Shown here in pieces: positions 7,318 through 11,718 of a DNA stretch of 11,718 bases. The DNA lies in assembly GCA_964580435.1 (NCBI GenBank), contig CAZOKP010000084.1, forward strand, positions 1 to 11,718, given 5' to 3'. The notes under the pieces are model-generated. The model was not told the DNA's origin. It worked only from the letters and a program-made list of their open reading frames with translations, and searched no databases. Source of the DNA: CAZKEW01 sp964580435 (GTDB lineage: Bacteria > Acidobacteriota > Aminicenantia > Aminicenantales > UBA8522). A program made the position numbers and the translations under genes. Numbering within the stretch: the stretch's first letter is position 1; each line of letters opens with the position of its first letter.

Positions 7318-7953
7318 ATGACCACCAAAAATCTTTCTGTTGTTTCAAGCCGCAGACAGTTTCTATCGAAAACTTTGCCTGCGGGGACGCTATTTTGCCT
7401 TGGGTGCAAAAGTCTGTTGGCGGTGCCAAACATTTTTGGCGGACAACAAACGCCAGGCCAGAAGCACAAATTTCTTGAAGACTCTGGGATGACTGTCGAG
7501 GAAGTATTTAGATTTTCTTTTGGAAGCGGCATTCCCATTCTTCAGAATCTAGCCGAAGAAATCGGGAGAGAGAAATTCCTGGAGATGTTGAAAAAAGCTT
7601 CTTCCGAAAATGTCGTTCAGTTTGTCTCGTCTACAACGAAGGATTTACCCAAGAGAGACATGGCAGCATTTGCAGATTGGATGTCGAAAATCCTAAGTAC
7701 ATTTCCTGACAACAAAGCAGTGGCCTTCGAGGTTGTTGAGAAGACGGATAAGGTGTTCGAGGCAAAATTCACAGAATGCCTATATGCCAAAATTCTTCGC
7801 GAGATGAACGCAGCAGATATCGGCTATGCCATTAACTGCTCTCCGACCAATTCAATGGCGCAGGCCTTCAACCCCAAGATGAAAGCCATAAGCCTAAAGA
7901 ACCTGATGAAGGGGGATGATGTCTGCATCGAGCGGTTTGTGCTGGAGGCTTGA
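7318..7953 (+). CDS. Tat-exported protein resembling L-2-amino-thiazoline-4-carboxylate hydrolase, copy 1
   Basis: 211 residues. The N-terminus has a twin-arginine motif SSRRQFLSK (R12-R13) followed by a hydrophobic stretch, so export in folded form by Tat is likely. The C-terminal half resembles the ATC hydrolase family, whose founding member in Pseudomonas opens the thiazoline ring of 2-aminothiazoline-4-carboxylate on the route to cysteine. Conserved with the copy at 10249 are HKFLEDSGM, IPILQNL, KFLEMLKK, TECLYAK (C154), IGYAINC (C174), QAFNP, and LMKGDDVC (C203). The three shared cysteines may be catalytic or metal-binding. Real activity is unknown and most family members are uncharacterised. 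The start is fixed by AAAAGGAGG (7304-7312). It lies downstream of the DUF4440 lipoprotein, the same order as in copy 2. Confidence 0.75.
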   Translation: MTTKNLSVVSSRRQFLSKTLPAGTLFCLGCKSLLAVPNIFGGQQTPGQKHKFLEDSGMTVEEVFRFSFGSGIPILQNLAEEIGREKFLEMLKKASSENVVQFVSSTTKDLPKRDMAAFADWMSKILSTFPDNKAVAFEVVEKTDKVFEAKFTECLYAKILREMNAADIGYAINCSPTNSMAQAFNPKMKAISLKNLMKGDDVCIERFVLEA

Positions 7954-8077
7954 TCTGCCGATCACCGATTTAGCGGAAGTCTGTTAAATAGTCGATTGGG
8001 CTTTCGGCCCGCAGATTTGCTGCGGCTGTCGATCTCGCGATGGAATCTTGTTCGAATTTTTGGAAAGGAGGGGGTTT
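7954..8077. other. Spacer between the two duplicated units, with overlapping hairpins
   Basis: The 124-nt spacer holds no gene. GGGC (7998-8001) can pair with GCCC (8007-8010), and CCGCAG (8009-8014) with CTGCGG (8020-8025). The arms overlap by two bases, so the two hairpins exclude each other. GTCGAT occurs at 7991-7996 and again at 8028-8033, flanking the hairpins. No T run follows, so this is not a standard terminator. It may mark the duplication junction or affect readthrough and mRNA stability. GGAAAGGAGGGGG at the end is the ribosome site of the next gene. Confidence 0.35.
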
Positions 8078-8560
8078 GTGAAGTTCTTAAAAGTGTCTTT
8101 TCCCGCAGTATTCGTCCTTGTTGTTATTTATTGCTCTTTTGCTTGCCAAAAGAAAGCAGGTCTAGACTTAACCTCGGCCCGCAAAGCTGTTGAAGAGGCC
8201 AATCAAAAGTTTATGGATGCTTCTATCCGAGGGGATGCTGCCACAGTCGCTGCTTTATATACCGATAATACACTTCTTTTGCCGCCCAACAGCCCGATGA
8301 TTCAAGGGAAAAAAGCAACCGAAGAATACTGGCGCGAGACCTGGGCTCAACTGAAGATTGCAGATTTCAAAATGACTATCCTCGATTTATATGGGAAAGG
8401 CGATTTAGTCTGCGAAGTCGGCAGTTACACCCTAAAGTTCCGGGTTCAGGGAAAGGATACGGTCGACGAGGGAAAATACTTGGTTGTTTGGAGGCAGATG
8501 GCTTATAAAACATGGAAGAAGCATATTGATATTTGGAATAGTGACAGGCCAACGCAGTAA
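8078..8560 (+). CDS. DUF4440/SnoaL-like (NTF2-fold) lipoprotein, copy 2
   Basis: 160-residue paralogue of the gene at 6710, alignable almost without gaps. A lipoprotein-type signal ends at C23 (YCSFAC), so a lipid-anchored extracytoplasmic location is likely. Shared blocks include LTxARKAxEE (31-40), VAALYTDN (57-64), LLPP (67-70), MIQGKK (74-79), GDLVCEVG (108-115), GKYLVVW (132-138) and KKHIDIWNS (147-155). The frame runs back to a TTG at 8048, but GGAAAGGAGGGGG (8062-8074) points to GTG 8078. That start gives a protein collinear with copy 1, which also begins MKF. Its TAA shares one base with an ATG at 8560 in the next gene's frame, so coupling to the M28 peptidase is likely. Function is unknown beyond the small-molecule-binding fold. 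Confidence 0.87.
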   Translation: MKFLKVSFPAVFVLVVIYCSFACQKKAGLDLTSARKAVEEANQKFMDASIRGDAATVAALYTDNTLLLPPNSPMIQGKKATEEYWRETWAQLKIADFKMTILDLYGKGDLVCEVGSYTLKFRVQGKDTVDEGKYLVVWRQMAYKTWKKHIDIWNSDRPTQ

Positions 8561-8589
8561 TGAACAAAATTCAGGGAAGGAGGGAATTG

Positions 8590-10179
8590 ATGAAAAGAAC
8601 TGGGTCGAGGGTATGGATTTTTTTTGTCCTGGCAATTGTTTTTCTAGCTTTCAGTTGTCAAAGAAAACCGGACGACGCCAAGCAGGCACCCATCCTTGCT
8701 GGTCAAACCCCCACCAAACGGGCGGAAGCGACGGTCCGCTTTTTGGGGGATGATTTGCTCGAAGGCCGCGGCACGCCAAGCCGGGGCCTTGATATCGCCG
8801 CCCTGTATCTGGCTAATGAACTCCGCGCTGCCGGATGGGAGCCGGCCAATGGCGATAGCTATTTGCAGACATATACAGTCAAGAGTTTTTCTCCTCAAAA
8901 AAGCCGCTATAAATTTTCCATTAACGGAGTCGAGCTTGATCCGAGGAAATTCATTTTTCTCCCCATTGGAATGGATCCAGCACGAACGCCCGCTAAATTC
9001 AATCTGGTTTTTGCCGGATATGGTATTTTTGCTCCTGAACGGGGGGTGAATGACTACGAAGGTGTCGACCTCAAAGACAAAGCTTCGGTAGCCCTTCTTG
9101 GAGCACCCTGGGAGCTCGATCCACTTGCTCTTCATGCCTATGACAAGTGCGTTGGGAAGATGGTCCACGTGCGTGTTCGCAACGGGACTTTGCTCATCTA
9201 TGCGACCGAAGAACTGGAAGCGCCAGCCGGCTCTCCCCCGAGTCTTGAGGTCGGATTTTTCCGGGAATATTCCCAGGTAACCGGGAGTTTTCTTCCTGAG
9301 TTTGAGGGGAAACCCACCATGGGAATGAGCCCGGTCCTCATCATCGGCCCTTCCGAGTTTGACAGGACTCTGGCCAGGACAACAGGTGGAACCTATGCCG
9401 AATGGAAAACCACGTTGGCAAAACAAGAATATAGGGCCCGCCCAATTGATGCTTCCATAGAGGTGAAAATCGAGACCGAACCCACAGAAGGTAAAGCCAG
9501 CAATGTCGTTGCTCTGCTTCGCGGAAGCGATCCAACTCTCCGGGATGAATGGCTTGTGCTCACCGCTCACTATGATCATCTTGGCTCTTACGAGGCTCCG
9601 GCCGGCCAGGACGGCATCTACAACGGCGCTGACGATAATGCTTCAGGGACCGCGGCCGTGCTCGAGATAGCTCGGCATTTGGCCTCGGCTCCGCTTCCGC
9701 GAAGGAGCGTTTTGGTCGTCTTCACCAGCGGCGAGGAGATGGGTCTTTTAGGATCAGCCTACTATTCCGTTCATCCACTTGTGCCAACCAGCCAAATTGT
9801 GGCGAACATCAATGTTGACATGATCGGCCGCTCCAATGGCCCTGTCTATGCTATTGCCCAAGGATGCGAAGAATTGTTCGCCAAGGCTGTTGAAATAGGT
9901 CAACAGAGCCAAGTCAGCGTCCTCGCTGACGCACATCCGACGTGGAGATTAACCTATTTTATTGACAGCTACCATTTTGCTCGGCTATCGGTTCCTTATA
10001 TCGAGTTCTTCACCGAGATGCATTCAGACTACCATAAGCCGACGGACGAGGTCCGATATATCAAGTTTGAGGAACTGAACCGGATCATAGACGCGGCGTA
10101 TGCCCTGACCAGTTATTACGCCCAGGAAGGGCCGAAGCCGACCTTCAAACGGCCAGAGTGGTTTTTGACTCCCGATTAA
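8590..10179 (+). CDS. M28 family zinc aminopeptidase, lipoprotein
   Basis: Predicted di-zinc exopeptidase releasing N-terminal residues from peptides, anchored outside the cytoplasmic membrane. 529 residues. The signal MKRTGSRVWIFFVLAIVFLAFSC puts the lipidated cysteine at C23. DDLLEGRGTPSRG is the usual start of the M28 mature region, and residues about 100-300 form an inserted PA-like domain. Metal and catalytic residues are H327 (LTAHYDHLG), D349 (NGADDNASG), E382 as base and E383 as ligand (SGEEMGLLGS), D410 (NVDMIGR) and H482 (DYHKPTDE), so the site is intact. An ATG at 8560 overlaps the preceding stop, but AAGGAGG (8577-8583) sits 6 nt before the ATG at 8590, and only that start gives a clean signal peptide. 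It separates the two partners of the second duplicated unit; unit 1 has no counterpart. Confidence 0.94.
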   Translation: MKRTGSRVWIFFVLAIVFLAFSCQRKPDDAKQAPILAGQTPTKRAEATVRFLGDDLLEGRGTPSRGLDIAALYLANELRAAGWEPANGDSYLQTYTVKSFSPQKSRYKFSINGVELDPRKFIFLPIGMDPARTPAKFNLVFAGYGIFAPERGVNDYEGVDLKDKASVALLGAPWELDPLALHAYDKCVGKMVHVRVRNGTLLIYATEELEAPAGSPPSLEVGFFREYSQVTGSFLPEFEGKPTMGMSPVLIIGPSEFDRTLARTTGGTYAEWKTTLAKQEYRARPIDASIEVKIETEPTEGKASNVVALLRGSDPTLRDEWLVLTAHYDHLGSYEAPAGQDGIYNGADDNASGTAAVLEIARHLASAPLPRRSVLVVFTSGEEMGLLGSAYYSVHPLVPTSQIVANINVDMIGRSNGPVYAIAQGCEELFAKAVEIGQQSQVSVLADAHPTWRLTYFIDSYHFARLSVPYIEFFTEMHSDYHKPTDEVRYIKFEELNRIIDAAYALTSYYAQEGPKPTFKRPEWFLTPD

Positions 10180-10248
10180 GTTAGCGGGCATTCACCGAGG
10201 TGATATCTTTGAATGCAGGCTTAAATCTAAATTAGAAAGGAGGTTTTT

Positions 10249-10881
10249 ATGGACAACCAAAGATCCATGCTTGTATTGGGCCGAAGGTGTTTCCTCAAGA
10301 ACATCTTGCCGGGAGGAGCGTTGGTTTGCCTCGGGGGCGGTCCGCTCCTGGCCTTGGCACAAGCGCAAGAGAAGCCAGCCGAGGAAACCGGGAAACACAA
10401 GTTCCTGGCGGATTCCGGAATGTCCTTCAAAGAGGTCTATGATTTCGCCTTTGCCTTCAACCTGATCCCGATCCTGCAGTCCCTTTCCGATGAGATTGGG
10501 AAAGAGAAATTCATCGAAATGTTGAAGAAAAAGGGGTCAGAGGAAGCTCGGCGCTCGGGCCAGGAGCTGGCCAAAAAGCTCGGAAAGAACGATTTGGCGG
10601 CATACACCCAGGATCTCCGCAAATCCGACCGCTTCTGGCAGCATGTCCTGACTTATGAGATCGTTGAGGACACTCCCAAAGCGTTTGAGGTAAAGATCAC
10701 CGAGTGCCTCTGGGCCAAAACATTCCGAGAGGCCAAAGCCTCTGAGATCGGGTATGCTGTTTGCTGCAACGGCGACTATGCCAGTGCTCAAGGCTTCAAC
10801 CCGAACCTCGAGATGGTCCGGACAAAAACCCTCATGCAGGGCGACGCCTTCTGCAATCACCGGTACGTTATGAAGGCTTAA
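10249..10881 (+). CDS. Tat-exported protein resembling L-2-amino-thiazoline-4-carboxylate hydrolase, copy 2
   Basis: 210-residue paralogue of the protein at 7318. The twin-arginine motif GRRCFLKN (R12-R13) lies at the same position as in copy 1. A hydrophobic stretch follows, then a plausible signal-peptidase site after LALAQA. Blocks shared with copy 1 are HKFLADSGM, IPILQSL, EIGKEKFIEMLKK, TECLWAK (C153), IGYAVCC (C173), QGFNP, and LMQGDAFC (C202) near the end. C153, C173 and C202 align with C154, C174 and C203 of copy 1. AAAGGAGG (10236-10243) fixes the start. It follows the M28 peptidase after 69 nt, probably on the same transcript. Its base composition is more GC-rich than copy 1. Hydrolysis of a cyclic or amide substrate is inferred from distant family resemblance only. 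Confidence 0.76.
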   Translation: MDNQRSMLVLGRRCFLKNILPGGALVCLGGGPLLALAQAQEKPAEETGKHKFLADSGMSFKEVYDFAFAFNLIPILQSLSDEIGKEKFIEMLKKKGSEEARRSGQELAKKLGKNDLAAYTQDLRKSDRFWQHVLTYEIVEDTPKAFEVKITECLWAKTFREAKASEIGYAVCCNGDYASAQGFNPNLEMVRTKTLMQGDAFCNHRYVMKA

Positions 10882-11051
10882 AGCTTTCGTTTGTCGTCAA
10901 CAATCCCGGCACATTGGGGGAGGATAAAGAGAGGGACACTTACCTTAATTACAGAAGAAAATGTGGGCCGGCGCAGGGTTCTAACTGCTGTCTTGACCAC
11001 AAATTTATAATCTGCTACTTTTGGGGTGGAAATCTTGAAGGAGAATCTCTG
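10882..11051. other. 170-nt spacer before the nitroreductase-like gene
   Basis: No gene is apparent. GGGACACTTACCTTAATTAC at 10933-10952 resembles the sequence at 7209-7228 in an earlier spacer. A perfect TATAAT occurs at 11006-11011, but the TTGACC at 10993-10998 is only 7 nt away, and no acceptable -35 lies 16-18 nt upstream. A promoter here is therefore possible but not well formed. No terminator hairpin with a T run follows the upstream gene. AAGGAG (11038-11043) serves the gene at 11052. Confidence 0.35.
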
Positions 11052-11717
11052 ATGATAAGAAAAACTGGCTTTTGTTCTCTCTTGATGTTTATGGTTTTGT
11101 CTGTTTATCCTTTCTCTTTTTCAGGCCAGGAGCCGCAGGATATCCAGCTCCCTAAGCCGCAGACCGAGGGCGGGAAGCCGCTGATGCAGGCCTTTATGCT
11201 GAGGCAATCTTCAAGGGAGTTCAGCGCGGAAAAGATGCCCCTTCAGGTTCTCTCCAACTTGCTCTGGGCGGCAGACGGAGTCAACCGGCCAGATTCAGGC
11301 AAACGCACGGCCCCTTCTGCCATGAACGTGCAGAATATCGATATCTATGTCGCCATGGCCGAAGGGCTCTATCTCTTTGACGCCCCCGGAAACACTTTGA
11401 AAAGCGTTCTCAAAGAAGATATCCGGGCGGCGACGGGGAGGCAGGATTTTGTTAGAGAAGTCCCGTTAAACCTAGTCTATGTGGCCGATAATTCTAAGAT
11501 GAAAAGAGGAACTGACGAAGACAAAAACATTTATTCCGGAGCCCATGTGGGCTTCATCAGCCAGAACGTTTATCTTTATTGTGCTTCCGAAGGGCTGGCC
11601 ACTGTCGTGCGTGGGTTGTTTGACCGGGAAGCACTGGCCAAACTCATGAAGCTGCGCCCCGACCAAAAAATCATCCTCGTTCAATCCGTGGGATATCCCA
11701 AAAAAATAGAGAAATAA
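11052..11717 (+). CDS. Exported SagB/nitroreductase-fold flavoprotein
   Basis: 221-residue member of the FMN-dependent nitroreductase fold, closest in style to the SagB/ThcOx-type group. An N-terminal hydrophobic segment (about residues 7-22) with likely cleavage near FSFSG/QE indicates Sec export, which is uncommon for this fold. Family motifs are RQSSREFSAE (51-60, FMN-phosphate region), LLWAADGVNRP (70-80), RTAPSAMNVQNIDIYV (85-100), HVGFISQNVYLYCASEGL (165-182), VVRGLFDR (185-192) and QSVGYP (211-216). The open frame reaches back to 10761, but no signal peptide or similarity exists before the ATG at 11052, and AAGGAG lies 8 nt upstream of it. Reaction and electron donor are unknown; related proteins oxidise azolines or reduce nitro and quinone groups. 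The gene is complete and ends one base before the window edge. Confidence 0.88.
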   Translation: MIRKTGFCSLLMFMVLSVYPFSFSGQEPQDIQLPKPQTEGGKPLMQAFMLRQSSREFSAEKMPLQVLSNLLWAADGVNRPDSGKRTAPSAMNVQNIDIYVAMAEGLYLFDAPGNTLKSVLKEDIRAATGRQDFVREVPLNLVYVADNSKMKRGTDEDKNIYSGAHVGFISQNVYLYCASEGLATVVRGLFDREALAKLMKLRPDQKIILVQSVGYPKKIEK

Positions 11718-11718
11718 G

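Noticed and set aside
8009..8025. CCGCAG/CTGCGG hairpin as a transcription terminator
   Set aside because: No T-rich tract follows the stem, and the next gene is close and looks co-oriented within the same cluster.
8644..9579. A 311-codon minus-strand frame antisense to the M28 gene
   Set aside because: The plus strand carries the M28 active-site series and a lipoprotein signal; the antisense product matches nothing recognisable.
10993..11011. TTGACC and a perfect TATAAT upstream of the nitroreductase-like gene (similar TTGACC..TATAAC at 7277-7295, and TTGAAT..TAAATC at 10209-10227)
   Set aside because: All have a 7-nt gap, which cannot fit a sigma70 promoter needing about 17 nt. The three-fold recurrence is probably chance in AT-rich leaders, although it is worth remembering if a novel regulator is suspected.
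10761..11051. Long N-terminal extension of the nitroreductase-like frame
   Set aside because: The first part overlaps the end of the Tat-exported gene, has no similarity to any family, and would bury the signal peptide. The strong ribosome site supports the ATG at 11052.

Overview
The window looks like a chromosomal segment of an uncultured-type, probably anaerobic or fermentative, diderm bacterium. I favour Candidatus Aminicenantes or a relative (Acidobacteriota-like). This rests on the style of the proteins: Sec lipoproteins and Tat signals, strong AAAGGAGG ribosome sites, a PPi-type pyruvate phosphate dikinase, M28 and M20 peptidases, and an exported nitroreductase-fold protein. No rRNA or other marker fixes the taxonomy, so this is inference. 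I saw no tRNA, rRNA, CRISPR array or intact insertion sequence.

The left half (1-6530) holds ordinary metabolic genes. A short gene-poor edge leads into a good sigma70-type promoter and ppdK, which interconverts pyruvate and phosphoenolpyruvate. A monofunctional proline dehydrogenase faces ppdK. A histone-deacetylase-fold Zn deacetylase starts divergently from the proline dehydrogenase. It converges on an M20 metallopeptidase-cutA pair on the minus strand, whose two genes overlap by 4 nt (ATGA). These genes point to amino-acid, peptide and pyruvate catabolism.

The right half (6710-11717) is a run of six plus-strand genes whose products all appear to be exported. The core is a duplicated pair: a DUF4440/SnoaL-like (NTF2-fold) lipoprotein of exactly 160 aa, followed by a Tat-signal protein of about 210 aa resembling L-2-amino-thiazoline-4-carboxylate (ATC) hydrolases. 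In the second copy an M28 aminopeptidase lipoprotein sits between the two partners. A Sec-exported SagB/nitroreductase-fold protein follows. The first gene has a TTGACA-type promoter in the divergent spacer shared with the M20 gene. The genes may form one operon, or an operon with internal starts, since spacers are 69-170 nt except for the tightly coupled lipoprotein-M28 junction.

The duplicated exported cassette is the main point of interest. A periplasmic or membrane-anchored pathway acting on small peptides or amino-acid-derived heterocycles is a reasonable hypothesis, but the substrate cannot be read from the sequence. Unit 1 and the second lipoprotein gene are visibly more AT-rich than ppdK and the second Tat gene. 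Two of the spacers carry related GACAC..TACCT sequences that may be remnants of a dispersed repeat.
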